Positions 17,521 through 29,342 are shown, counted from the first letter of the stretch. The stretch is DNA of 64,000 bases from Barthelona sp. PCE (GCA_040285745.1 JAUFOR010000008.1:1116001-1180000); one strand, 5' to 3'. Made by a program: numbers and translations. Notes: generated by a model not told the origin, from the sequence alone.

Positions 17521-20500
17521 CTAAAGTGTATTGGTGGGGTTAGGGTTGGGTGAGGGAGTGGGTAATCCAAGAACCATGCGACGAAGACGAGCAGCCTCTT
17601 GAGGCCCGGTTCTGTCTACGAGCGAAGAAAAGCTACTGCTTTCATCGGCTAGAAGAGTGGCAGGGTTGTCATACTCAACCTTCCTACCTTCATCAAGCAG
17701 CAACACGCGGTCGTAATCAATGATTGTATGAAGTCTGTGCGCGATAGTGCATATTGTAAAGTCCTTAAACTCTTCTCTAATGACGCGCTGGAGTTTAGAA
17801 TCAGTTGCTGCATCAAGAGAGGACGAACACTCATCCAAAATGAGGATTCTCTTTGATTTGTCCAACAAGACTCTGGTGAGACATATGAGCTGACGGATAC
17901 CACTGGAAAGGTTACCACCGCTTTCAGAGATGGGTTGGTCGAGGTCAACGTTGATGAGATCTGCAAGCCCGATTTTATCGACAGCCTCTGAGATCTCTTC
18001 ATCCGTGTACATGCCAAAGTAGTCGATGTTCTTGCGCAACGTGCCCTCAAACAGCGAAGGGTTCTGGGGAACTGCTGCCATGATACGACGAAGATGACCG
18101 ATACCGATACTATCGGTTTTGACACCACTGATGACGATATCTCCACTTACATCAGTGATAAGTCGGAATAAAACATTGAATATAGTTGTTTTACCAGATC
18201 CCGTGGTACCGACAATAGCAACTCTCTCTTTGTCATTGATGGTAAACGACAAATCCTTTAGCACATCCTCAAGGTCCTGACGATATCGCGCTGAGACGTT
18301 ATCAAAGACAATGTCTGAAGTGAGAGGCCAGTTGACTGGTGGCTTGGGATCCTTGAAGTCTGGCTCGAGTGGAATGTTATTGGTATAATGATAGATACGC
18401 TCGATACACGCCATTGCAGCCTCTAACTCAGAGAACATAATGAGGGCGAAACCGAGCATTACAATAAGTCCCTGAGAGTTTGAAAGGGCAACTCCAGCCC
18501 AACTTGCGCTGATATTAAAGAAGGCAATGACCAAAGCGACACAAGCAAAGATAATGGCACCAATGAACGTGAAACGAGAAGATATCCATGAGGAACAACC
18601 TTGCTGGTAGATTGCAGCACGGGAGTATCTGTTCATGAGGAAACCCATGTGATCGAGATACTGATCTTCAAAGTCACCGATCTGAATGATCCCCATTCCA
18701 TCGATTGTTTCATTAAGATGCGAGAGCATAGGGGACTTTGAGATCGAAACTAATCTTCTTAAGTCACGTGCAACAACACGATAATAGCTTGCGTACCACA
18801 GGAGAATAAATACAATCGGAATAACCAACAATAAGATGATGGGGAGTGCACTAATAATAACTGCGATGTTGACAATAAGGCGGACAATCATAAGGACAAA
18901 AAAGAGCATGGCAATCTGAAGTGTTGTATCGAGACTGAGAACATCACCAGAGAACCTGTTAATGATTCGTCCAACAGGCGTATTACTGAAAAAGCTGTAT
19001 GTAGCGGTGAGGACAGAACGCAACAGGCTACGGTGGAGCTTTCCAGCAGATCTTACACCGGCACGAGCAGTAGCGTCTTGGAAGATATATAACAGCAGAA
19101 CAGAAGCCATAGATAGACCACCGAAGAGCCAGATATAGTACCATGGGTCTCCCATAGGATCCTCTGTCCACCAAACGAGAGAGAAATTGCTGAGAATAGA
19201 TGTTGTCATGTAAGTGCCAACAATAACTACAATCCAGAACCAAAACCAAAATGAGCCAAAGCCGCCAAGATATGCCTTCCAAACAGCACCGGAAACAGCA
19301 CCCTCCATTTTCTCTTCAGCAGATGTCATCTTGTTAGCATCAAACTCAATAAGAACCTTACTGTCATCGCGCTCGACGCGGACATCACCATCACTTTTGA
19401 TGGATGCGAGGATGGAAGTTGCCTTTGTCGGGTTGTCAACGTCCCAGGTGATGGGACGCTCGAGCATCGGGAGCAACTCTCTTTCTACAGGTGTTGCCTC
19501 TCTCTCGGTGTTTTCTTCACCTTCATCTTCGTCATTCTCCTGCAACAGGAGGCGGAATTCATCGTTCTCCATTAGTTCAGTAAATGATCCCTCTGCCTCG
19601 ATACTACCTTCCTTCAACACCACAATTCGATCACAAAATTCAAGCGCATAGACATGATGGGTGGCTAAAACACAACCGCGCTTCATCTCCTTTAGATATT
19701 CAAAGGCATGGACGCGGAGGTGTTCACCGACACGTGCATCAACTGCACTGAGATAATCATCAATGAGAAGGAGACAGTTTTCATCAGCAGGCTTCATCAT
19801 TGACCAGTAGAGTGCACGAGCAAGTGCAACACGGGCCTTTTGACCACCTGAAATACCAACACCTTTGTCACCAATCTCAACAAGATCACCGCTTGTTTTG
19901 TCGTCAGGGGCGAGCTGTGAGAAATCGGCACTGAGTGCAGCACGACGGACAGCTTCATCGTAACGTGATTTGTCGAGGGGAAGACCGAATAGGATATTGT
20001 CCCTGATTGACGCATTAACAATGTACGGTGTCTGAGGTGCAATCATAGTGTTTGCGCATCTGCTGAAACTTCCATCCTTCAGGGTCATATTTCCAATCAC
20101 AGCACTGAGTAAAGACGACTTTCCCTGTGCTGACCGGGATACAATACCAACGAATTCACCTCTTCTAACAGTGAGGTTGATGTTTTTCAGTGAGAATGGT
20201 TCCAAATCCATGACTAAGACATCGTCAAGCTCGTCCTCGGATTCAACGGCGCTCTTGCCACAACATCCGCGTTTCTTAGACATCTGTGCGATGACATCAT
20301 CCATAGTCTCTCCGATGTTGTCAGGGAGAGATTCGTACTGGAAGGAGGCATCCTTGATGTCAAGAACGAGATCATCATCAGGCAGCAATGCGGCAGAAAC
20401 ATCCTCACGCTTAGCGGCGCAGACAAGCTTCTTCATACGAAGACCGGCGACCTTTGCGTTGATGAGCATTTCGATGATACGACTGTAACCCTGTAGAGGC

Positions 20501-21555
20501 TGAAGAAGCATGTTGAAGTACGTGAATGAAGTGAATGCGACCGAGGGAATGATGGCGTTACCAGTCAAGGTAACGTAGAAACCAAAAGCAATGAGAGGCA
20601 TAATCGAGGGTGTCATGGTGAAGAAGAACATCATCTTTGCGAAGTAGAGAATAAGCTTCTGGACCAAACCTAGCTCAACACTCCTGATCTCTTCAATGTT
20701 CTCCTCAGCTTGCTCCTCCCACGAATTAAACTTGACAGAGTTCATCTCCTTGAGCAGTTCTCCGAGCTTCTTGACACGACGATCGTTCTCAGCCATGTAC
20801 TTCATACGTGTCTTTGTAAGACGAGAGATGAATATAATCATGAATGGCAGAATCAGAAAACTAGAGAGAATACCCCAGATGGCTGACCATCCCATGAGCT
20901 GGTACAACTGATAGACGGCTACACCAATGGTCACAGGAGAGGACCATATTTGGTGTAGCATCCAACAAAACCGCTGCATCATTTGACTGTCATTACCAAT
21001 AAGGTTGACAATGTAACCGGAAGAAAACATGGATTTTGTCTTATTCGACATCCGAAGCACACTTTGAAATACCAAGCCGACTAGGCCTGACATGACTCGT
21101 AATCCTACACGCATATCCATGAATGATCTAAAATATTGAAAGTATACTTGCAGGAAGGTAAGCAGGAAGAATCCACCTGCGTAGTATAGGAGTTGTTGAA
21201 ATTCAGAATCAGCCTGCCCTGTTTGTATGATGATGAGGGTCTTCTCAAGGAGTTTGGGTGACATGAACATCACAATGATGTTTAATAAAGTGAGGGTACC
21301 AGTAAGAAATAGCGTGCTACGCTGTCTTTTGATAACCTTTCCAATAAAACCAGCATCTGGGTTTTCTGGCTCGAAATCAATGTCATTGAGATTGTTGTTC
21401 TCCATGCGGTCCCTTTTAGGTGCGTTGTCCAAGTCTTTGAAGTCAACACCACCAGTTTTCTTGGCCTTTTTGATAAAGGGGCGTAAGTAAAAAAAATTCA
21501 GCTTGGAAAAGAAGTTAGCTGAAGAATATGCGTCTTTACCCTCCAGATTTGACAT
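17521..21555 (-). CDS. ABC transporter, subfamily C (MRP-like), full length
   Basis: The protein has 1344 residues in TMD1-NBD1-TMD2-NBD2 order (about 95-370, 395-690, 770-1060, 1085-1325), without an extra N-terminal TMD0. NBD1: the Walker A region reads SRSAQGKSS, keeping GKSS but losing the usual glycines; signature ISGGQKARVALARAL; Walker B LLLIDD with Asp in place of the catalytic Glu, as usual for ABCC; H-loop ATHHVYA. NBD2: GTTGSGKTT, signature LSSGIRQLICL, Walker B LILDE, H-loop AHRLHT, so this is the competent site. MRP proteins export glutathione- or anion-conjugated compounds; the substrate here is unknown. The C-tail is Pro/Asn-rich. The start is ATG 21555, next to a divergent surface-protein gene. 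Confidence 0.95.
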   Translation of the reverse strand: MSNLEGKDAYSSANFFSKLNFFYLRPFIKKAKKTGGVDFKDLDNAPKRDRMENNNLNDIDFEPENPDAGFIGKVIKRQRSTLFLTGTLTLLNIIVMFMSPKLLEKTLIIIQTGQADSEFQQLLYYAGGFFLLTFLQVYFQYFRSFMDMRVGLRVMSGLVGLVFQSVLRMSNKTKSMFSSGYIVNLIGNDSQMMQRFCWMLHQIWSSPVTIGVAVYQLYQLMGWSAIWGILSSFLILPFMIIFISRLTKTRMKYMAENDRRVKKLGELLKEMNSVKFNSWEEQAEENIEEIRSVELGLVQKLILYFAKMMFFFTMTPSIMPLIAFGFYVTLTGNAIIPSVAFTSFTYFNMLLQPLQGYSRIIEMLINAKVAGLRMKKLVCAAKREDVSAALLPDDDLVLDIKDASFQYESLPDNIGETMDDVIAQMSKKRGCCGKSAVESEDELDDVLVMDLEPFSLKNINLTVRRGEFVGIVSRSAQGKSSLLSAVIGNMTLKDGSFSRCANTMIAPQTPYIVNASIRDNILFGLPLDKSRYDEAVRRAALSADFSQLAPDDKTSGDLVEIGDKGVGISGGQKARVALARALYWSMMKPADENCLLLIDDYLSAVDARVGEHLRVHAFEYLKEMKRGCVLATHHVYALEFCDRIVVLKEGSIEAEGSFTELMENDEFRLLLQENDEDEGEENTEREATPVERELLPMLERPITWDVDNPTKATSILASIKSDGDVRVERDDSKVLIEFDANKMTSAEEKMEGAVSGAVWKAYLGGFGSFWFWFWIVVIVGTYMTTSILSNFSLVWWTEDPMGDPWYYIWLFGGLSMASVLLLYIFQDATARAGVRSAGKLHRSLLRSVLTATYSFFSNTPVGRIINRFSGDVLSLDTTLQIAMLFFVLMIVRLIVNIAVIISALPIILLLVIPIVFILLWYASYYRVVARDLRRLVSISKSPMLSHLNETIDGMGIIQIGDFEDQYLDHMGFLMNRYSRAAIYQQGCSSWISSRFTFIGAIIFACVALVIAFFNISASWAGVALSNSQGLIVMLGFALIMFSELEAAMACIERIYHYTNNIPLEPDFKDPKPPVNWPLTSDIVFDNVSARYRQDLEDVLKDLSFTINDKERVAIVGTTGSGKTTIFNVLFRLITDVSGDIVISGVKTDSIGIGHLRRIMAAVPQNPSLFEGTLRKNIDYFGMYTDEEISEAVDKIGLADLINVDLDQPISESGGNLSSGIRQLICLTRVLLDKSKRILILDECSSSLDAATDSKLQRVIREEFKDFTICTIAHRLHTIIDYDRVLLLDEGRKVEYDNPATLLADESSSFSSLVDRTGPQEAARLRRMVLGLPTPSPNPNPTNTL

Positions 21556-21873
21556 TTAAACAGAAAAGGAATGTAAAAGCGAATACAGTATCTGTGAAGT
21601 TGGTCGAGTCAAAATGTTGGTGGTCTCATCCGTGAAATTGGGGTGGACATCAGTTGTGCAGCATTAAATTCTGAGAACAAAAAGTGTTTGGGCCTTCCAT
21701 AGTGTTGTAGGATTTACAATTGTTATTGTTATAACAACATAGCAGGTATGGTTTCTACCACATAGACGAGGTAGCAAGCACAAATGGATTTTTTAGTAAT
21801 CTGAAGTGGATTTACTTTTTCATTCCTTTCAGAAGGAGTAGAAGCTATTCATATATATATATATATGCACGGT

Positions 21874-24800
21874 ATGAAAAGCCTACTTCTGTTGGATTTA
21901 TTCTTTGTTTACTTCTATCCTATACATATGCCGAGGTGGTAACTCAATGTCCAACTGTTTATCAGTTAGAGGAGAACAGTGTAATGTTTCGGGGCTTTAG
22001 AGACTGTGAATTTACCCTAAACATTCACATAAAGTCAAAAGTTGGTATAGAAGTCCGAAATCTCCACAATGTTTCGATTTTTGTTGAGTCAACAGAACAC
22101 AACAATGAAATCAGTGATTTGCGGATATCAGTGATCGACAGTGACGTTTCTGTCAACTATACAGGTGATGCGAATCATAAGGAATGGGAGTTTAAGGGTA
22201 TTAGATTTAAAGAAGTTACTATTACAAACTCAGTTTTTAGTTATCCCAACCCATACTTTTATGCAGATACACTTCACCTTTCTGATGCTACAGTTTCGGG
22301 ATTTAACGATAATTTTGCATCTGGTTTTTTTTTTCAATTTATTTGTTCAGATTCAATTTATTCAGCAACTGGTCCCATCATCGGATCACATGGTTCCATG
22401 CGTATCAGGGACAGCGGGCACCGCATAACAGACGACATACAGTACACTTGTGTTGAAAATTGCACTGTATCAATCATTGGTCTCTTAATGATAGGAGCAG
22501 AAACAGATGTATTGCTGAAGGTAGAGAATTTCAGTGATATGGTTTTTGACACAATATACACTGATGATGAGGCATATGGAGTCTTTCCTAATGTTTTCAG
22601 TTATCAAAAAAGTCTTGTGATGCGGAATTTAAAGTTCAACCAGGCTATGGTTTTTATGACACCAGCTGCATATGTATATATGCACAATGTAACAGCTACT
22701 GGTCATCTTCTCGTCAACAGCGCTTCAAAGTACAGTGTAGTACTCATTCATGATTCCGAAATTTTTGAATTACAGTTTGTTGGTGACTACATGGATGTCA
22801 CACTTAATGAAACACTATCAAACAAGACAATAATCACTGGTAGAAGACAGTTTTACTCATTAACTGTCGTTGGTGAGCATATTGAGGGTGTCAGAATTTT
22901 GGGAATGGTTGACTGTGTTAAACGCATTGTGCTTGATTCACTGAATGTAATAGCAGCAGAAAGAATCGAGATAAGTAATAGTGGATATTTTGAAGATATA
23001 TATCTTAAGAATTGTGTAATTACGAATGTTCAGATTAGAAATGAGTTTGGCATATTCCCATTGGACGTAAACACGTACACCCTTGATGGATGTTTCTTTC
23101 ATAATGTAGAAAACCACATCAAGCAAGAATTTTATACAGATTATATGCTTTTAGTGAATTTTACCAATACTGATGTGATTGATAGTGATTTTCCAATCCA
23201 TGTTAAGACTGTTGCAATGGAAGGTTGCGTGTTTAAGTCCGTTGCTATTCGTAAACCATTGTATTTACGAACAGTGAAAGGAACAACATTTGATAAGATT
23301 TTCTTTGCCGAGAAAACTAATGCAGGTGATGAATATTCATATTTCGTCTTACTGAACCAATGCTCAATGTCCTTTACATCATTTAAAAATATGCATCACG
23401 ATAGCTTAACATTACTGAGGGCGCTCCCAAGTACAAGGACATTTACATTGACAGATTCGTCTTTTACTAACATAACGGTGCGAATTTTACTGGAACAATC
23501 TCAGAATGCATACAAAAACCAAATTTGCATTGTAAGACTATGGTTCAGGGATGTTATGGCTGTTAAGGATATGATACAACTATTAAGCTTGAGTGACGTA
23601 TCTTTCATGGACTTCCACAATGTTACCACGGAGTTTATGTTTCATTTGATTGATAGTTCTTTTGTCGTTCCTTTTTTTTCCAAAGACAATCTAAGGATTA
23701 GTGGTATGACATTCCGTAATGTCAGCACTGATGTTGTTGTTCAGATTGATAGGTTCATTCCAGGTATTCAATTAACAAATTGGGATTTAGAAAGTACGCG
23801 AGACCGTTTTTCGTTTATGCAATTGCTCACATCTGTTGCAATGCCCATGCGTATGATTTTAAGGGACTCAACGTTGCTTTTAAACAGTGGGCTGTTTGTA
23901 GTTTGTCCTACTTGTGATCTGTATCCAGTTTTTGACAATTTCGTTTTCATCAATGGTCAATCAAATGAACCGGCCCCATTCGCGTTCGGATTTGTGCGAA
24001 AGTTGCACCTTAATGGTTCGTTCGAAGTTTTTCACTCAGATAGAGCTCTTTTCGTTGCGCAAGAAATTACATTCTATGATGAAGAGCAAAAGATGCTCAA
24101 TCTTACTGCGAATAAGTGCTTTACATCTTCGTATGATAAAGTTTCGTTTTTGAAACAGTGCGTTGAAGTTTGTGATATTGATGTTGGATCTGATGGTTCT
24201 CGTGATTGTGTTAGTCATGATCCCTACCGTATCACCGGGTTTAAAGATCAGAAATGGCAAGTAGTTGATCAATTACGATTGGGAAAAGTCTCAACCAGCT
24301 TCATATTCTCTGGTGAAGCAAAACCTGAACCGCTTGATCTCATCATCATTGATACAGCCAGAGACGAGTATGTGTTCGGCACAACTGAAGATCTCAGCAT
24401 TGAATGGACGTATGAGCAAAAACTTCCTAATTATTTGTATACTTTTTATATTCTCGGAGCATGGGGTTCCACAGCTGTGAAATCTTTCTCAAAGAGAGAA
24501 CCGTATTGCCTCCCAGGGTACGCTCAGCCTGATGCTCAGTCACGCTGCGTCTCTTGCATTAATTTTGCTCATCAATTTTCTTTCGATAACGCATCAGCAG
24601 AGTGCATTGAAGATCCAAGCATGATGGCCCTCGGTTATTCGGTCGCATCACAGCTCGCGACGCCGGTCTATTCGATTGGTATGGGTCTGTTTGTTCTGGA
24701 AGATGCTGATGCAAACACAGTGTTTCTTATTTATTGCTACAACGCACATTGTAACGATGTTTCTGTTCACTCTGGTGTTTCAGGCGAGTCAATGTCGATG

Positions 24801-26120
24801 ATGTCACAGGAAAAGCGAGAGTTTTATGAGTATTTCTCGGGTGGATACAACTTAGAAGAACATAATGGATGTGCTGAAGGACATTATGGTATTGCATGTC
24901 AGAAATGTGCGGAAACGTTTGACGTCAACGGACACATATACCGCATTGTAGTTAATGTTCTCGGTGATGGTTGTATCTTTGTCCCAAGTTTTGGTATCGT
25001 AATCATTGCTGTCTGTCTACAGATATTAGCAGTTACAGGCGTCGTGATACTGTTTGGGTATGGAAAAAAGGTGCCTTGGACCCGTATATTTAAGTTCTCA
25101 AGTGACATACTGGATCATGACGTGTGGATTATAATAACAAGTGTGAAGGATTTCATTCTTATTATATTACCAGTTATATGGGAAGGTGGTTCGGGTAATT
25201 TTATCATCGAGGATAATGCAGGGAGTGTAGGTATAACAATTACACTGGCTCTGAACCCCTTTGTTGTTGTTAGTATCATAGTGAGCTATTTTATCAGATT
25301 GAATGGTGAAATGAATTTAAATAATGTAATTTTTGGTATTAATTTAAGTTTTATGGGTTTATTATCGCTCTTTTTCATAAACTATATCTTTTACAAGTAC
25401 AGGAAGGCCAATCAAAAGAAATTAGAATATAACATAAAAGTGATTAAGAATAAGAAATTAATTAGTTCTCTATGCTACTTTTTCCTGCCTTACATTATCA
25501 AGAACTCTGTGCGCCTTATCTTCTTCAGGAAGCCCATTGATGTTTATGGGCGCCATTTCTCTGTACCCAATGTCACATCAAGTGTTTTCACTCTTATTGA
25601 TTTTGCACATGCTTACAGTCTTACTTTAGCATTAACTAGTGCCTTTTTAACAGTATTTTTCTTTGTTTTTGCGCTGAAAATGAAGCAAAACGTGCACACA
25701 GTCGGATTAAAGCACGGATTTCAATCATTTTACTTTTTCCTCGTTTTAGTGCGTGCTATTGTAACTTTTTTAACAGTGTATACGGGTGGTTCGGTTATAT
25801 CCCAGTTTTCAGCAAGTGCTTTTCTCCTGGGTCTGCTCATACTGTTGATGATTGTGTCGCCGTTTGTGTATCCTCTTGATATTTTAGTCTCTTGGTTATT
25901 GTTGATCTTGTCTTTGCTTTCTGTCCTGATTCAGATTGTGTTGAACGTTGAAGACTGGGAGCTGTTTGTTGTTACTATAGCTTTAATATTCTGTATTGCT
26001 TTGATAGTTACGCGTGATTTAAATAGAAAATTCAGTGATGATAATGTTCAGAAGAGCTTAATTCAGAGGAAAAACTACGAGGAGATAGGACTTTCGGAGT
26101 TCTTGATATCGCAACCATAG
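21874..26120 (+). CDS. Surface beta-helix protein with about nine C-terminal membrane helices (5' frame problem)
   Basis: The protein has about 1400 residues. After a signal-peptide-like stretch (VGFILCLLLSYTYA, then EVVTQC) come about 830 residues of short beta-strand repeats rich in Asn, Val, Phe and Ser, typical of a right-handed parallel beta-helix. A Cys-rich EGF-like segment follows (about 860-1010; CLPGYAQP, CVSC, GCAEGHYGIACQKCAE), then about nine hydrophobic helices (1015-1360) and a short tail with NYEEI. The layout resembles protist PMP-like surface proteins; function is unknown. No ATG in the main frame precedes the signal peptide (frame open from 21735). ATG 21866 and 21874 are in another frame that encodes a similar hydrophobic start and stops at 21938-21940. 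The first in-frame ATG, at 21984, would lose the signal peptide. Confidence 0.75.
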
Positions 26121-26444
26121 TAAATATTGAATTGAATTGAGAGACATAGAATTTTGTAATTAGAAAACTCTGTTTTAGAGTTTTAAGCTGTTTTATGTAA
26201 AGAAAGCTCGAGAAAAAACTTGCTGGGTGTGTAGAAAAGTTTAGATTCGAGTACTGCAATCCTAAGGTAGATTTTGCCTGGTTTTAAAATTTCAGGTTAA
26301 AAGAATGTCCTAAACCGATGTGAAATAATACAGACAACAGTTTTTAAGAGGTATTATGAGCTTATATTAATGCAGTAGCATTTTTTCTTGTTTATTGTTT
26401 TCTTTCCTTTTTACTTCTTTTTATTAACCTCAATTTCTTCTGAA
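26121..26444. other. Intergenic region
   Basis: 324 bp, AT-rich. A long pyrimidine-rich tract (about 26381-26440, TTTCTTTCCTTTTTACTTC type) runs up to the next start codon. I see no coding frame or RNA gene. Confidence 0.5.
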
Positions 26445-29342
26445 ATGCAAAACGCTGGAGCTACCGCATATAATGCAGGAGCACAGGTTGTCGATTCAGC
26501 AGGTAATATTATTTCCAACGTAGGTTCATCAATGCAACCCGCAATGGCTCAAGCGGGCCACATTGCGGGCCAGGTTGGCTCCCAGGTTGGTCAAGCCGCC
26601 GGTCAAGTCGGTGAAGCTCTCGCACCCGCTGCAGCTCAAGTTGGAGCTGTTGCTGGTGAAGTAGGAGCACAGGTAGCCGAAGTAGGCGCCGAGGTTGTTG
26701 CTGCATCCTCTGAAGCTCTTAGTAACGTTGCCAGTGAAATTGCTGAAACTGCACCAGAATTTCTTGCTGCTGCATCATTTGCTTTTGAGTCAGGATCAGC
26801 GTATGTCGTTGAAAACCTCGAGGCCATTGATATGAAAGGCATTGTTGACTCTGTTCCTGATGTTGATTTCAGTTTCGTCGGTGACGCATATGATATGGCT
26901 TCTGATAGCCTCGCTGCAATTGCAGGCACTGTCAAGTCATTTTTTGATGACCTGATTACTATTGAGATTATCCGTGATGCGTTCCAATATCTTTCTCTTC
27001 TTTTGGGTGGTGCTGCTGTTGCCTCCATCAATTGGATGAAGAATTTATTCTCTCTTATTGCCTTTAACATGGTTGCTATTTTTAAATCAATTAACGCAAT
27101 CAATTACTTCTACATTTTTATGATTCTTTATTTAATCGTTTTCATTTGGGCGGCTATAGCTCGTCAGGATGATCCAGATGAGATGAGAGACGGCCACGAG
27201 CTCGTCGAATGGGAGCAGCGCTCGAAAGGGTCGCGAAAGATGATATCCATACTTTTCTTCATACTAACGTCCCTGTACTTAACTGTAACTGATAATGGTA
27301 TAAATATGCTAATGTGTCAGGAGAAGTACAAGCTTCTCATCACAGGACAGACGTGTTACGAAGATACTCACCTTAAAGTTCACATCCCCGCAGCATGCAT
27401 TTCACTGATTGCATTCACAATTGGATTCCCAGTATATCTCAGAAAGGTTATCCGCTTCAACATGCCCAAGATGATGGACTACGATGATGTCGGTGAGCTC
27501 AAACCGTTCATGGTCAAGGCCAACAGACAAGGTGATACTGAGATGGCTGAGAAGTGTCGAGTCCAATTCAGACAGTACTGGCATGAACTCTGTCGTCAAA
27601 ACAAGTCACCTTACAAGTCACTGTTTAACGGTCTCGAGTTCGAGTATGCTACCTTCAAGGTGTATGTCATGATGATTAAGTTTGCTCTGTTGATTCCTAT
27701 GCTAACCCTCACCAACGAAGGCACCTCCCTCGTTCGTGGTCTCATCATGATTGCAATTCTACTCACATACGCAATTATCTCTGGTATTTCCTCTCCCTTC
27801 GTGAAGGACGAGAATGATCGTGTTGATCTCTTTGCCCGAATCATGGCTCTGTCAACCGCAGTTATCACCCTTCTCCTCAGTAAGGAGATTTTGGATGATC
27901 ACCTTGCCGGCCAGCTGCTCAACGCAATCAACATTGTTGGTATTTGTCTCATGATATTTTATACAATTATGGGTCTCGACTGCATGAAGAAGAAAATGCG
28001 CAAGTGCCGTATGGCTTTTGAGTTCACAGATGACTGCCGCTATCGTCTTTCACGTGAACGTAAGCTGCGTATTTGGATGCCATTCTGGGAATCCGTCTTC
28101 AACGCCGATCCTCGTTACAAGCCTTGTGCTGACCGTCTTCGTGCTATGAAGAAGGTCGTCTCCCGTCTCGGTCGTGAGCGTTATAAGCAAGGCCTCATCG
28201 CACCCCCGATCCAGGTCCAACAGGCTCGTTATTACATTGAAACCCAATTAGAAGGTCTTGATGCGTTCTGGGACGGTGTTCCTAAGGACGGTCATCTCGA
28301 TGATCGCACATGTTTCGGTAAGCTTTGGATCCGCCCCTTCCCCTTCACTGCAGTTTTTGTTTGGGATGGTTCTGGCTCTGAGGATGATGATTATGTTGAG
28401 ATCTGGCGTGATCACGAACTCATTGATCTTGCTACCAAGAACCAACACCCTGAAATTCTCCGTAGACGTAACGTTCGTTGGCAGCTCAGAGCACTCGATG
28501 GACAGAGATGTCGCTTCGAGCACGATGAGTGGATCACCAAGTCGTATACCACTGGTTCAGGTGAGAACCGCCGAACACAAACAGTGTCAGTTCACTTTTT
28601 CTTCCACTCTGGTGTTCTTCATGTTAAGCGCAATCGTTCCTCTGAGTGGTCCGCCGGTTTCAAGGTTTCTCTGCACCTCGATGATGGTCGTGGTTCTGCA
28701 CGTGGCCGTACATGGAACAACGAACATCTTACTCTCAATGCGTCCAGAATAGGTATCACAGAAAGCTTTGAGTTCACACACACACTTTCACGTCTTTTGT
28801 TTGAGCCCAACAACGCTCAGATGGTTCGCGTCAGATATCCTATGGTTGTTCAGAAGATGCAGGAGTACCGTAACGGTCTCATTATGAAGCGTCGTCAAGA
28901 CGAGGCCACTCTCTCATGGAAGTTCTGGTATTACGTTTACTATAACGATACTCTTAACGTTAATGGTCTTCATCAGTACCTCGTTAACTGTGAGATGAAT
29001 CCTGCCATGCAACAGTTCACCAACGTCCATCAGGGTGGTCTCCGTTTCCTGTTTGCTCGTATGGGTTATGTTTTCAAGCACCCCGCAATTTGTTATTGGT
29101 TTGTATTCTGGCATGATCTCTGGGATAACAATGGATTTATCATGGGCGATGATCAAAAGGTCAAAGAATTGTTCAACACTCAGTATTCTTCTGCTATTGC
29201 ATATCACATTTGCACTCGCGAGAAGCTCGAGAGCCTCATTGGTGATTTGCCCTTCTACGATAAGCTAAGCAACTACATTGATCTTTTATATAACGTCTTT
29301 GCTGATGTTATGGCTCATCCTCAGAAGTATCCAGTCGTTTAA
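26445..29342 (+). CDS. Polytopic membrane protein with Ala/Gly/Val-rich N-terminus, unknown function
   Basis: I do not recognise a family. The protein has 965 residues. Residues 1-115 form an amphipathic AGQVGxQ-type repeat (AGQVGSQVGQAAGQVGEAL) rich in Ala, Gly, Val and Gln, like LEA or apolipoprotein-type surface helices. About eight hydrophobic helices lie near 180-200, 218-237, 265-285, 312-331, 405-420, 432-450, 466-480 and 491-512. A soluble C-terminal domain of about 450 residues, rich in Arg, Trp and Tyr, follows. ATG 26445 is the first ATG; the frame above it lacks one. Codon use is strongly biased (CGT, GGT, CTC, AAG), as in the H2B and eL15 genes, so an abundant protein is expected. 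It converges on PWP2 with 27 bp between stops. Confidence 0.8.
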   Translation: MQNAGATAYNAGAQVVDSAGNIISNVGSSMQPAMAQAGHIAGQVGSQVGQAAGQVGEALAPAAAQVGAVAGEVGAQVAEVGAEVVAASSEALSNVASEIAETAPEFLAAASFAFESGSAYVVENLEAIDMKGIVDSVPDVDFSFVGDAYDMASDSLAAIAGTVKSFFDDLITIEIIRDAFQYLSLLLGGAAVASINWMKNLFSLIAFNMVAIFKSINAINYFYIFMILYLIVFIWAAIARQDDPDEMRDGHELVEWEQRSKGSRKMISILFFILTSLYLTVTDNGINMLMCQEKYKLLITGQTCYEDTHLKVHIPAACISLIAFTIGFPVYLRKVIRFNMPKMMDYDDVGELKPFMVKANRQGDTEMAEKCRVQFRQYWHELCRQNKSPYKSLFNGLEFEYATFKVYVMMIKFALLIPMLTLTNEGTSLVRGLIMIAILLTYAIISGISSPFVKDENDRVDLFARIMALSTAVITLLLSKEILDDHLAGQLLNAINIVGICLMIFYTIMGLDCMKKKMRKCRMAFEFTDDCRYRLSRERKLRIWMPFWESVFNADPRYKPCADRLRAMKKVVSRLGRERYKQGLIAPPIQVQQARYYIETQLEGLDAFWDGVPKDGHLDDRTCFGKLWIRPFPFTAVFVWDGSGSEDDDYVEIWRDHELIDLATKNQHPEILRRRNVRWQLRALDGQRCRFEHDEWITKSYTTGSGENRRTQTVSVHFFFHSGVLHVKRNRSSEWSAGFKVSLHLDDGRGSARGRTWNNEHLTLNASRIGITESFEFTHTLSRLLFEPNNAQMVRVRYPMVVQKMQEYRNGLIMKRRQDEATLSWKFWYYVYYNDTLNVNGLHQYLVNCEMNPAMQQFTNVHQGGLRFLFARMGYVFKHPAICYWFVFWHDLWDNNGFIMGDDQKVKELFNTQYSSAIAYHICTREKLESLIGDLPFYDKLSNYIDLLYNVFADVMAHPQKYPVV

